From Lethocerus indicus (lineage: Eukaryota > Arthropoda > Insecta > Hemiptera > Belostomatidae), in contig JACDQD010000004.1 of NCBI GenBank assembly GCA_019843655.1, positions 10,788,001-10,852,000 of the forward strand: DNA of 64,000 nucleotides, given 5' to 3'. This document shows positions 24,368 to 54,005 of this stretch, one piece after another (the first letter of the stretch is position 1; each line of letters begins with the position of its first letter). The translations under genes and the position numbers were made by a program. Below the pieces are notes generated by a model that made no database searches, was not told the origin of the DNA, and saw only the letters and a list, made by a program, of their open reading frames with translations.

Positions 24368-25306
24368 CTATTCAAACAATAACTGAAAAGCTTTTGGCAG
24401 CTCTTGAATCATGTCAGAAGCAAGCGTTCCTCGAAAATGAGTCTCAAATGCAATTCTGTTAGATGTCCTTGTGAGGGCACAAGCATTATAGGCCGCCTTC
24501 ATGTTAGAATCTGTTATGTTTGATTGCTGCATAGTACCCCACCATGCAAATGTAGCCAGAACTCCCGAAAGGATATCACCCTGACCTCCACAACGCCTGC
24601 CAGATCCTTCCACCAGGCATTTGATCAATCTTCCGTCATTCCATATGTCGTCCTCCACCCCCTTCACAATTAGCGTGAACTTTGGACCCAGCATCAAGGA
24701 AAGCTCCTTATGGGTTAGCCCTTTGGAAATATGCGGCAACTCCACAACATTAGGAGTCAAATAAACCCGTCCTCCATAATCTTCAAGAAGTTTCGGTTCT
24801 AGGCACATGAGGCCATCTGCATCAAAGATCAAACTTGAACAACAGCCTTCTACAGAATATGCGGCCTTCACCTTCTCCAGGATCTTGAGAACATTTTTAA
24901 AGGCTGCAGGTGTCCTGCCCAGACCCGGACCTATTACTACAGAGTGCAATTTCTTAAGCCAAGGTGCCACTCTTTCTGGTTCTTCCAGGTAGGGAAGGAC
25001 CATGAGCTCAGGGCTGTAGCACTTGATGGGGACAGCAGCAGAGGGCGTGGTGAAGACATAGGCAAGATCGGCCCCTGCCCTCAGTGCGGACATAGCACTG
25101 AAGAATGGTGCTCCGGTGAACTCTTGGGAGCCACCTACTACTCCAATTCGTCCATAGTTCCCCTTATGGTTGCTCCGCTCAAGCGTTGGTACCAGATCAA
25201 AACAAATTTCTCCTTCCATTTTTGACATACTTGCACAGTACCGAGTGATAGTATGCTGCTTTACCAGATACCTATGACCTGCAGAGACTACTGTCCACTG
25301 TCTCAT
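24368..25306 (-). CDS. Naxd: ATP-dependent (S)-NAD(P)H-hydrate dehydratase, intronless
   Basis: Repairs damaged NAD(P)H: it dehydrates S-NADHX/NADPHX to NADH/NADPH using ATP (YjeF-C/CARKD, ribokinase-like fold), in cytosol and mitochondria together with NAXE. One uninterrupted frame of 312 residues (human about 347). Visible: KGNYGRIGVVGGS and EFTGAPFF near the N-terminus, GADLAYVF, GPGLGR, FDADGL, LTPN, and RRCGGQGDILSG carrying the catalytic-loop Asp. The first 26 residues are basic with no acidic residue, fitting a mitochondrial leader; Met27 or Met30 (ATGG context) could start a cytosolic form. Odd points: there are no introns, unlike most neighbours here; the usual NxxEFxRL is replaced by NVVELPHIS; and the segment after it is shorter than in human. 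It could be a retrocopy that stayed functional. No poly(A) tract or flanking direct repeats were seen. Confidence 0.93.
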   Translation of the reverse strand: MRQWTVVSAGHRYLVKQHTITRYCASMSKMEGEICFDLVPTLERSNHKGNYGRIGVVGGSQEFTGAPFFSAMSALRAGADLAYVFTTPSAAVPIKCYSPELMVLPYLEEPERVAPWLKKLHSVVIGPGLGRTPAAFKNVLKILEKVKAAYSVEGCCSSLIFDADGLMCLEPKLLEDYGGRVYLTPNVVELPHISKGLTHKELSLMLGPKFTLIVKGVEDDIWNDGRLIKCLVEGSGRRCGGQGDILSGVLATFAWWGTMQQSNITDSNMKAAYNACALTRTSNRIAFETHFRGTLASDMIQELPKAFQLLFE

Positions 25307-28156
25307 CCGCCACCACTTAGATTATTTCTAAACAAAGGACAGTACTTCAAGAAATCAAAACTTTTTATTGTTTGTACATATGTATACATACACACGTGTC
25401 GTATATACAAGTTTGTGTCAATTCACATTAATAATGGTAAGTAAATTGGCTATTATATTATTATATCAGCTATAATCAGATAGTTATTATTCAATAATGA
25501 AGAATTCCAAGTTACAAATTAGATGTGAAATCATTATATACAAAACATGTTGTCATAAAAATTTGGTTAAAACAAGTGTTCCATAGAATAATAAGAACCA
25601 TGTTCCAGCAATACCAGTGTTACAGTCACTGAATCTCAGTGTTACAGTCTGTAATCAACCTTCAGTTATATGCTTAAATAAATTAATACAGGCTTAATAA
25701 TTCTTATTTTAATTACTTTTTTGAATGTACTGTTTTTATTAAGAACGATTAAACAGCTTCATTTGGTAACTATAAAGAGATAGAGGAGATTCGGCCGACC
25801 AAGTACCAAACAACTGGGAATGACGAACCAAATTTTAATAATTGCTGATTATGACTACAGACAGGTGTAATGAGATTTGAAGTTTACTTTTGAATTTCAC
25901 CAGGGTGTACGTACATTATCTGGTGATATTTCGTGATGATTTACCCTGTCTGGAGAAATATACGCATACAACAATTGAGGAAGAAAGATAGAAAATGAAC
26001 CACAACAGTCCAGTGAACCAATAACTGGATTAATCAGCTGTAGAGTAGAAGGCTTGCCAACACACGCAAACGAAATCTACAATTCCAACATACTGGAGTT
26101 CACTTCGTATGTTATCTGGCTTACGGTTTATTTACATAAACTATCCAAACAGGGAGAGTACTTAATAGTAATATAAAATGAATTCAAAAGTAAACATCAA
26201 ATCTCATGACACCTATTTCTAGTTATAATCGGCAATTATTAAAATTTGGTTTGTAATTCCGAATTGCTTGTTACTTACTCAGTCCAGTCTCTGTGGTCGC
26301 ATGATAATTATCGAATAAAACTGCTTAACTCGTATGAATGAAAACAATAGTTTAAAATAACGGAACCTTTAAAATGATGAAATAAGGAGTAGCAAGTTAG
26401 TTTAGTTTAATTTTTGGAATCAAAAGGGAAATAAATTCAACTGTGGTGTTCCTCAACTTATGATTATAATCTGTTTACAAGTTAAAAAAGCCACCGAAAA
26501 AACAGTTAATCTTTAAAAAGTAACTCTGTTAATTCGTGCTATTATTCGACTACTTATAAATTCAGTTACACGAATTTAGGTTCGTAACTGCATAATGAAT
26601 GTATTTTATGTCATAAAAAATTTGAATGAACGAGATTGTTGAGGGTAAGATTTTAGCTAATTTTGTCATACTGATAAAACTCGTTTTGAACTAATTTAAA
26701 CTAAGTTTTTCTTTTATTTCGCCTATTTATTTTCTATAACTGACAAAAACATTATTCCTTTAAATTACTTCAATATTTCTGTGGATTTAAGAATGGAATA
26801 CTGAGGGATTAATTATTAAACAACGGGCAATTTCACAGGGCTTTATGATAATGTAATGTGTCCGTGTAAAAATAAAATCTGGCTAAAATGCCAAGTTGAC
26901 TTGCGTCGACCACCAAAACTGTTGATGATGAGGATTCCACTATCACGTCCGCAATGCCACGAAATGATAATGTAAAATAGCAGAGGAGTTATAAAAAAAA
27001 CATGCCGTAACCTAAATAGATCCCCCTATCGAAAATTCTAGATTAAAACCCACGTAAATGTGAGTTCCGCGATGGGAGCTTCCCAATGAAACGCAAATGG
27101 GAAGGGGATGAAATTAAAATTTGCCGTCATTTGCAATAGCCGTCACAAAATTACGAAAAATACCATACAGATTTATATAAATAATAATACAATTGCAATT
27201 AGCCCTTACGTACTCTTATGTAGCCCCTTACAATTGTATTTTACTTAGGCCCGTTTATTTATATATGGGCTCGTTTTGCATCATTTGTTTATAAAATATT
27301 TTTTTACTTTTAAACTAAGACAATGTGAAACACCAACTGGATAGAGCCATAGTTGTCCACACTTCCTTCGCCTCTTTTGGCAAATCTTTATTACACCAAG
27401 GTTCAGTGGGAGAAAAACAACAGAGGCCGGTGAGAAAGAATTAGTTCATAATATTAGGACCATGAAATTAGTGCAATATATTATTACATAGATGAAGTAG
27501 AACTGGTTTATATTTTACGGTATTAAGAGCTAATGTAAGCAATTTGGTTTGCTTTAAGATTGTAAGGAGATTTTTAACGCGTATCGTTTATGATTTTAAA
27601 TTGTTTAAAGTTTTTAGTTTGGGTAAGTTTCTTATTTTCTCATACCTACGACATAACGTAAGGATTGGCGCGTTTCGGGCTTTTTCCCAGTAGGTGTGTT
27701 TAATTTCTTTTTTTATCTTTGATTCGTGTGTTGTTAAAGGTAGGTTATTACCACCATCACTACCCAATTTAATTATTTAAAACAGATGTTGATGTAGGCA
27801 ACTCCCACGTAAGGAACTGAAATGTTATTGCATAACAGGGGTCTCTGCGGCGCGAGCCCTGCTTAAACATGATGTTGCGGTTTGATTTTACGCGAACATA
27901 AACCTATAGTTATATTTGGGGTTGGGAGGGGATCGTCGCGGAAATTTTCGTTGGTAATGACGCAGAAGTTAGCAATACCGGTCTAACGAATTATCTATAT
28001 CTGGCCTGTGTGTCGTTCCACTTTCGGAGGATGAGCAGGAACAGATAGATAACCGGGGCCGAAGATAGTTGACTTCCTACTTCCTGTAGAATATTTGGTG
28101 GGGCCGGAGGGTGGCCGGTCTTGGGCAGTTGCTCGTCTCATCGGCACCGGATCGCG
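25307..28156. other. Divergent intergenic region, Naxd / neprilysin-like
   Basis: About 2.8 kb holding both promoters. AT-rich except for a GC-richer stretch (27.84-28.15 kb) just before the peptidase gene. Contains the foldback element at 25.8-26.3 kb. No coding sequence recognised. Confidence 0.55.
25797..26280. mobile_element. Foldback / MITE-like inverted-repeat element
   Basis: The left arm 25818-25897 and the right arm 26180-26259 are reverse complements with about ten mismatches in 80 nt (shared core AACCAAATTTTAATAATTG). Weaker similarity continues outwards to about 25797 and 26280, and patchily inwards (CCCTGTYTGGA). No transposase is encoded, so this fits a non-autonomous terminal-inverted-repeat element. 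Target-site duplications could not be settled by eye. Confidence 0.65.
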
Positions 28157-31100
28157 ATGGCACTCTTCCGCTTTTGTTGCGCCATCCTTCTCTTCATCCA
28201 CCCCTCCAGCCCCAAAGTGTTCCCGAGCTATTTTCGCCCGGACTACGATCAAGGCTATTACGAGCTGTGCACTACTCAAGAGTGCAAGGATGCAGGTTGG
28301 TCCCTGGGGTTAGCTCGAGGGAAAATTACTACTGGGAGCCCGGCAAATCTTCTTCGTTTGTATTTCCTCACACTCTTTCTGGAAATATGTACATAGATTT
28401 CATCGATACATCTCTGCCTCTATGCCAGACCAATTTTTTGGCTTTTCATCATCGATAGTATAAATATGCATCAATCGGTATATTATTGATGCATCTGTAC
28501 ATTATTAAATACTACCTATGGTGGGGACTCGAAACCGGTTTAAAACAATACAAAATCGGCGAGTGGAGCCGGATGATCGTAAAGGTGATAATAATCGCGA
28601 CGCTCGCCAGCCGTCACACAGGTATACCTAATTAGTGATTGAGAAAAAGAGAAAAGTTTTAAAATGCCTATTAAAGTTGTTCAAAACTAAACAGAGGGAA
28701 ACAATAATTGTGCTGTGCATGCTACCCTCCAACAACTACAGCCATAGATCTTCATGTGTACAATAATCCTCTTCATAGTGGATTAAGATGTGCAAGCAGC
28801 GAAAATTATAAGTAAAAATATTGTTTCCGTTGCGCTATTTATGAAATAATAACAGTTTTCCATTTATTATTTTTAATAGTTAAATTTTTTCAATCCAAGT
28901 ATTTTTGGAAGCTAAATATAATTGAATACAGTATTATTATAGTATATAACTAATATAACACTATTATTACAGTATATAACTAATGTGACAGGTGTATATG
29001 TGAATCAATAATGTTAAGTACGACAGAGTAAAAAGGATTTTTTTTTTCTGATTTTCCATTGAGGACTAAGAAGGGGAATTATGAAGTAAGATGAAATCAT
29101 ATTGGCATTGGGCTCCAGTGAAGCCCTGAAAAACTCGATAGGGGAAATTTCGGAATCCCTTATAGGTGATATTCAACGTATGAGTCTCAATTGTCCGTCT
29201 GTTCGCAGCCGAAACTCTGAAGATGAACATGAACATGACAGTTGACCCGTGCCAAGATTTCTTTGAATTCACCTGCGGTGGCTGGTCGAATAGGCACCCT
29301 GTACCCAAAACCGAGTCCCACTGGAACCAGTTTAATTTGGTCGATGAAAAACTCAGTTACCAAATAAGAGGTAAACCAGATTTTACTGCTAACACTTTTC
29401 AAATAACATCACTCTTACCGGATTGAGGGCAGATCGAAACGATCGCAATTCACTCACGACGTGGTTTTCTTTCTCACTTCGTCAATTTGGTCTACAGCAT
29501 TTAGGCAGTGACAGGACAGTAGGAGATTCGTCGTTCATACGTTCATAAAAAACGCTGATGTAACGTACGTTATTTCTTTCAGATATTTTGGAAGAGCCAA
29601 TCCATCCGAACGACTTGCAGTCGATAAAAAATGCTAAGGAGCATTACAAGGCATGTATGAACACGAGTAAGTTAATTTATCAGTACCTACAAGAACTTTC
29701 TTTCTAATGAAAGGACGGGTCGCGAAAGTCTATTCAGATTATAGGTTACAAAAAGTTAGCTAAAAAGTTAGGAAGTGTAAGACATGCGGACGTAATTTGT
29801 TGCAGACGATATAGAGGTGGAAGGTTTGAGCCCGCTCGTCGATCTGCTCTCTGATCTCGGTGGGTGGCCGATATCGTTGGGGCAGTTCCAATGGTCTCCT
29901 CGCCACTTCAGCTGGCAGACCACTTTGGCCAAAGTGACCAGGCTTCTGGGGCTGTCGCCCGTCATATTTATATATGTATACGCAGACAGGAAGAATTCGT
30001 CGCAAAGTGTCCTCACTGTAACTAACTATCCAAATACCCAACTATCGGTGTCACGTTCACTTAGCGGTCCTCGCGGACCTCGATTTTAAATTTGCAATTC
30101 TCTATTATTGATAATACTCCAAATATTATCGCTTTCGAACTCTCGCCATCGTAAGTAAATTAGTGCATACTGACGCATTATGTCCTCCACTTCTTAGTCG
30201 AGGTGGACCATGCGGTTTTCTAAGAACGTTGGTAATTTATGTAATTTCCGTGCCAGTTTTGGTAAAGATATCAAATTTATCTTAAATTTAAAAAAGGATC
30301 CTAACGTTAAGGAAAAGGAAATAAACTAAATGTATTGTCGCAATAGGTCGATCAGCCGTCTTTGGTTATACCGAGATCGATGCTTCTCGATCCGGTTACT
30401 TACACCGCTCAAACTGAAGCCTACAAAATCTGGATATTCGAATCAGCCTATCTGTTGGCTAAACACATGAACCAGAGCGTTTCGAAAGACGACATTTTGA
30501 GGCAGGCGGAAGAAATTGTTCAATTCGAATCTGAAATCGCCAGGGTAAACCGGAACAAAATGTTTTTCTTTACACGCTTATTACTTCATCTTTTATGTAC
30601 TTACCTTATAAAATATTTGTTTGAATATTATATCATTGATAATATTTGAATATTATAATCAGTCCTGATCGGAGATATTAGGCCAACGATCGCCAAATCA
30701 CTGACAAAATCACAACCTTTGTACAAGATTTGGGAAATTATCTCTCTTAAAGAATTCTTTTCGAACTAAAATGTTTAATTATAATTTTATTAGATTACTA
30801 GTCCTAATGAAATGAGGCGTAACGGATTCAGGACTTACAACGGTATGACACTGCGACAACTGCAAACGTGGACGGACACCGCCTCATTGAAACAGGTATA
30901 AATATTGTTATATTACCAAAAACATGACAGTCAAATTTGTCTGTGACATAATAAAAAAAATCCTAACGAATTGGAATACTTCGTGTTCCTTATTAACTTA
31001 ATAATATAAAGTTCAGGATTATAAACACAGGAGGTCTACCGAAGTCCGCATAATCTATAATTATGTGATTTTATATTTCCACGCGCTTATTTCGATTCAG

Positions 31101-33679
31101 CATGTAGTCTTCGTCAGTTGTAATCATTATCTGCTATAGTGACGATCGATTTGATTTAAAAAAATTTCAAATTACATCAAACCGTCGGCAATAAAAATAC
31201 ATATACCAAACCTATAAAGGTGGTTCGGCCTGTGTGAACGTTTACTTGCTTAATTCAAATATTGTTCAGAACAATTTATAATTTCAGATTAACTGGTTGG
31301 AATTAATCAACGACATATTCGAGGGATCGGGAGTACACATTGACTATACAGAAAGAGTTGTCGTTCGAGAATTGGATTACATTTTCAATCTGGCCAAACT
31401 GCTGGAAAACACGCCCATCAGAATTATCGGTTGGTTTACTTCCAAGTCCTGACATCTGTTAAATTCGACAACATATATTGTACATAAATTGATTATACTG
31501 CACATACTAAAAAGTATAAAAGCGTATGAAATATTGATTCAACTTTGCCACTTAACTATAACAATTTGCATTAAACAGGTTATGAGATGTTTATTTTTCA
31601 ATTTTATAATAATGATTTATCAGCCATGTACTTCAGAATAGCCTCATAAACAAGCCAGGCATTTCATAACAAATAAATAATACTATACACTCATAACACC
31701 AACATTTCGGACCTTATCCGAATAATATCCACCATATTTTAAAAAATTAATGCCACTTGATTTCTATCATCAATTGAAACATAAATCCTAAAACAAAAAA
31801 TTTACTTCCAGCCAATTACTTGTATTGGAGAATCGTAAAAACGTTCAGTAGAGATCTGAATGAAAAAATTCGACATGTTGCGTTTAGTTTTGACCAGGTG
31901 TTTACTGGAGCCACTCTGGATCATCCGCGGTAAGGATTCTGACATGCGTAAATTTCAAGATTTTAGATTTAAAAAAAAAGTATGTCAGCAGTTATATTTC
32001 TTTTTCAGGTGGAGGGAATGTATATACTCAACGAACAGCGCCATGAGTATGGCTGTGGGCTTCAGCTATGTTCAAAAACACTTCGACGACTCTGATAAAA
32101 AAACGGTTAGTCCAAAACGGATAGTTTTACGTCACAGCTGTGCTTATATTCACTTTTCCATATTTCTCGTTTAACTCCATTTTCAGGCACTCGAGATGTC
32201 GGAAAACATAAAATCAATATTTTCGGAAGAAATGAGCAAAGTATCTTGGATGGACGAAGGCACGAGGAAAGCCGCCCGAGAAAAGGTCGATTCTATGTCC
32301 CAGCTTATCGGATACCCTCAGTGGTTTAGTAACAAAACTAAAATGGATATATACTACCAGGGAGTAAGTCAAATTACTTGTTACTTACGGAATATAGTTT
32401 CAGCACCAAAATGTTGACAAACAAAATTGGTAACCTTACTGATTATCATTGAGAATAATTGTAGTCTCCCTATTTTACACGCTTTTTTTCCTATGAACCA
32501 TTCTTCTTTCAGGAGAAACTATGCATCTTAAACATTGTTAATTTCATACATTTCGACATTGTTAAACTTTTTTTATGATTTTGTCAATCAGTATTTTTAA
32601 AGTCATGAAAATTAACTTTTCTAAATACGTTTTGAGGTATGTTTCATGTATGGAATATGCATTTATTTGTAGTTACACATTGGAAACAAGCATTTCAAGA
32701 ATGTTATATCAGCAAGAAAATTTGGAATGAACAGAATGCTGAAAAAGTTACGGGTTATGATTGATAGAAAAGAGTAAGGAAGAAATAAATTTAACTTTCA
32801 ATTAAATAAAACGAGTATTTCTAGACAATCAACCCTGTTTTATTGTTTCAAGGTGGCCTATAAGCCCTGCAGTTGTTAACGCCTATTACAATCCTCAAAT
32901 TAATTCAATAAGTAAGTAGAAATAATTTTCATAATGAATACATTTTATTCTTTCAAATTTGCAAAAATATTTTTATTTCAGTGGTATTTTAGAACAGGAA
33001 ATAGTTTTCCCGTCCATTTGTTTCATCTCTTGAACATTTATTATTTATGTTATAATGATTAATAAAAAAATTTTTCGTTATTACAGTTTTTCCTGCTGGT
33101 ATATTACAAACACCTTTCTTCAGCAGAGGAAGAATAGAGTAGGTACATTGTGATATATTTTTGAAACCCACAAATCTTATTATTATTTTCTATGATGTAA
33201 TGATAATTACAGGGCCCTGAATTATGGTGGTATTGGAGTTGTTATTGCTCATGAAATTACCCATGGCTTTGATGATGTAGGTAAGCTATTATTTTCTCTG
33301 GGAAAATTATTGTGTTTAGCACCACATTATTATTACTGTGTATGATAAAGTAAATTAACATACCTTAAAATGTAAAATAACATTCCTTTATGTTGTCTTT
33401 ACCACAGAGTATACTAACATAGACTCACTTTAACTGGGTACATGAGAAATTTGAAATATTTCAAATATTATTTCCAGGTAGACAAAGTGATTCATTAGGG
33501 AATTTGGCCCAGTGGTGGTCAGAAAATACAATTGAAACTTACCTTCAAAAAGCACAGTGCTTTATAAATCAGTACGGTTCATTCCGGGTTCCACAACTTG
33601 ACAAAGTACTCTCCACACGGGTTACAGTATGTATCAAATTTAATATCAGTAATTGAAATGAAAAACTATATATATATAG

Positions 33680-33766
<87 letters not shown>

Positions 33767-34596
33767 GATATATAAAATCCATATATGTTACAGGTAAATG
33801 GAGTTACAACTCTGGGGGAAAATATAGCAGACAATGGAGGTCTGCATTCAGCCCTAATGGCATACAGGAAATATGTGAGTTTGCATGGAAAAGAGCCACG
33901 ACTCCCTGGTTTGGAACAGTTTTCACCTGAACAACTCTTCTACATTGCATTTGCAACGGTAACTTAAAACTTTACATCCTTATTATAAGAAAACTAGCTA
34001 CTTGTTCAGCCATTTCTCTTTTGACTGATGATCTTTATTTCATTGTGCTGTATTTTTTTAATGAGTCAACTGGTTAAAAAAGTGGATTTCATCTTCAAAC
34101 ATTTTCTTTATGCTTATTGTAATATGAATGTCGAAAAATACACATTATGTTAAAAGAATATAAAGCATAAAGAAAATGTTTGAAAATGAAATTCATTTAC
34201 TTATACTGTGAGCATGTACTAACTGAATGGAGTCTACTGTTATGCAAGCCCTCTGGTGCATACGTGTGTACATACATACATATATATATTTTTTTTCATT
34301 AGTTTAATTTTGTTATGGTATTTATAACTTATTTTTTCTTATATTTCATTTTTTTAGTAATTCTATGTCTGACTATATTATAAATACTGAAACAAATACA
34401 TATTAATGATCATATTCTTATGTTAAAGAACTGGTGCGAATCTACAACAAAGGAATCATTACTGCATGAAATTCTCAATGACCCTCACAGTCCACACAAA
34501 TTTAGAGTAAGCGGCAGTCTAGCAAATTCACCAGACTTTGCAAGAACATTTAATTGTCCACTTCCGAAAACTCAAAGAATGTGTAAGATTTGGTGA
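28157..34596 (+). CDS. Neprilysin-like M13 zinc metallopeptidase, likely secreted
   Basis: Cleaves small extracellular peptides such as neuropeptides. Seventeen exons chain in phase to 730 residues: 28157-28295, 29209-29370, 29583-29666, 29806-30017, 30347-30544, 30794-30895, 31288-31429, 31812-31929, 32009-32105, 32187-32363, 32673-32773, 32853-32911, 33087-33138, 33213-33280, 33478-33626, 33794-33958, 34429-34596. Motifs: [15 protein letters not shown] near the N-terminus (M13_N), substrate-binding NAYYNP (Asn520), zinc site HEITH (His561, Glu562, His565), ENIADNGG (ligand Glu629, Asp633), [10 protein letters not shown] (His695, Arg701) and the conserved C-terminal CKIW. Asn520-to-His561 spacing (41) equals human NEP. 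The chain begins with a short hydrophobic leader ([14 protein letters not shown]) instead of a cytoplasmic tail plus membrane anchor, suggesting secretion. All catalytic residues are present. Confidence 0.96.
28931..28990. repeat. 30-bp tandem duplication, two copies
   Basis: Units 28931-28960 and 28961-28990 share AGTATATAACTAAT and differ at four or five positions. They lie in intron 1 of the neprilysin-like gene. Confidence 0.85.
33667..33763. repeat. (TA)n(TG)n compound microsatellite
   Basis: About 50 nt of mostly TA followed by about 22 TG units, ending some 30 nt before the exon 16 acceptor of the neprilysin-like gene. The tract may lengthen or shorten the polypyrimidine/branch region. 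Confidence 0.95.
34085..34193. repeat. Long intronic hairpin, 31-bp stem
   Basis: 34085-34115 is the reverse complement of 34163-34193 with two mismatches in 31, around a 47-nt loop. It lies in intron 16 of the neprilysin-like gene. It could be a small-RNA hairpin precursor or a very short foldback element; the sequence alone does not decide. Confidence 0.8.
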
Positions 34597-34693
34597 CCAC
34601 GCGCCAATTGAGCAGTCTAAATGGGTTCAGGGATTTTATGGGCACGTAAAGAAATAACCTTGTTTTCAATGTTATTTAATATTTTACAATCTT

Positions 34694-34699
34694 AATAAA
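34694..34699 (+). terminator. Poly(A) signal of the neprilysin-like gene
   Basis: AATAAA about 100 nt after the stop codon, giving a short 3'UTR. Confidence 0.65.
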
Positions 34700-36508
34700 C
34701 TATTTATAAAAAAGAAATCAAACACTTTAACAGTGCATTCAAATTGATTGTGTTTTTCTTTGAACTCGACAAAGTTAACAACACTTAATTTGTAAATTTG
34801 AAAAAACAAAATAAAATAAAACTGCAACTAAATACATATAATACAGTGTAAGACTCTAGTATCACAGGAAACTATACAAAAACGTTATACTAAAAAAAAT
34901 AACACAATTGATTTTTTTTATTATGACACCACATGTTGTCTCTTTGTGGACAGACATGTGTCCCTTACGCTCAGTTACAAGATACATTTTTCCTACAATA
35001 GACTGTTTCATTTCTAAATACGCTGGCACATTATTACAAACAGTTCCTTCCAGCCCTTTCATTTTAAGAGTTCCCAACTGTCATAAATACTCTTGAGTAT
35101 TCTGGTTTGAATAATTAATATGCAAGTTTACAACAGTATTTTCATAAACCTTCTGGCCATAATAATTATGGGATTTAAGCTTTACAAAAATATTCAATGC
35201 TCTAAAATGTTTTAAACAACATTCAGAATGAAGAGTATTTATTAATATAACTTTTTTTAATGATAAACACTTCATTTCATCTTAACGCCACCAATACCTG
35301 ACAGATAAAATTTACTTCCAAAAATATCTGGCAAAACCAACAATCATATATATATACTTCAATATAAATTTAAGCACTTAACATGCTTAAATCTAAATAG
35401 ATTTTTGAAATCGTTAAAAAGGCTAGAATTACTTTGTATAAATCTCTAGATTACATTAAATAGCTTAGTCTATTTACAAAAATGATAGTCACATTCGCTT
35501 ATGTCGACATATCATCACTGAGAAAACAGTTTCAATCAAAGTCAGAATATTGAATTAAGATCAGTTGTTTTAATACATAGTAAATTAGTAAGTCGGAAAA
35601 AAACAATATTTAAGTAAACACAAGTTAACAATGCAAATACGCAATAGTACATGTATGTGAGCTTTTCTATGTACTAAATATTTACAACTGGTTCCTATAT
35701 ACAATGCCTTCCATTTTATAAGCACCAGCTCCTAACTTTGTCCTAAAATATAATAGTTAATATGTTAACTTATTCAAAACTCTAATTCAACATTTGAAAA
35801 CTAGTTTTGGCAACACAATTCCCTACATCATTCTTCTAAGATACGAAGTGTTCAAAGGTATAAAAATAAATTTGACAGCTGTGATGTTTAGGCTCTGAGT
35901 TACATTCAACAAGATAAATCAGTTAGTCAGCAGCAAATTAGGCCAAAAAACCAGAGCACATTTAAGTACATTGAAACTGACTTGTTACACATTATTCGAT
36001 AAAACTTGGTTTTATCGAAATAATTTCAAATTTATATAAACAAGCTTATCTCATAATAATTTGACTATAATTGGTCAAACTGCTACATAATAACAATTAT
36101 AATAATGATAATAATAATCTTTGTTCTATGCTAAAACATGTGATAACTACTTCATAAGACTGAGAGATGATAATTTTTTGAAATAATTCGATGTATTTAA
36201 ATAATAATACGTTTCCAATATAAATGGAAAAGGAGGAACACAAAATTCCTAGTAAAGTACCTAATGAAGTTAAGTCATTAAAATGATAAATATTTTGTTA
36301 CAGTACATTTTTTTAAAAGATCACATTCATATCCTCACAATGAGAAGAGCTTCTGCTTCACAAGGCAATCAAGTCTTACAGCCTTCCTCATTCATTCAAT
36401 TCTTTCCACTTACAATTTGTAAATATTTGAAAGATAAAAATTTGATTAGCAAATTGATTAAATAATTTGTTACATATGTTCCAGTAAATTCCAAAAGAAA
36501 AGTTGGGC
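34700..36508 (-). other. rutabaga 3'UTR and convergent gene boundary
   Basis: AT-rich, no coding sequence recognised. On the minus strand, AATAAA at 35238-35243 and at 34917-34922 would give 3'UTRs of roughly 1.3 and 1.6 kb. The opposing neprilysin-like gene ends about 200 bp further left. Confidence 0.5.
34917..34922 (-). terminator. Distal candidate poly(A) signal of rutabaga
   Basis: AATAAA on the minus strand, the most distal one before the convergent neprilysin-like gene. Confidence 0.35.
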
Positions 36509-54005
<17,497 letters not shown>

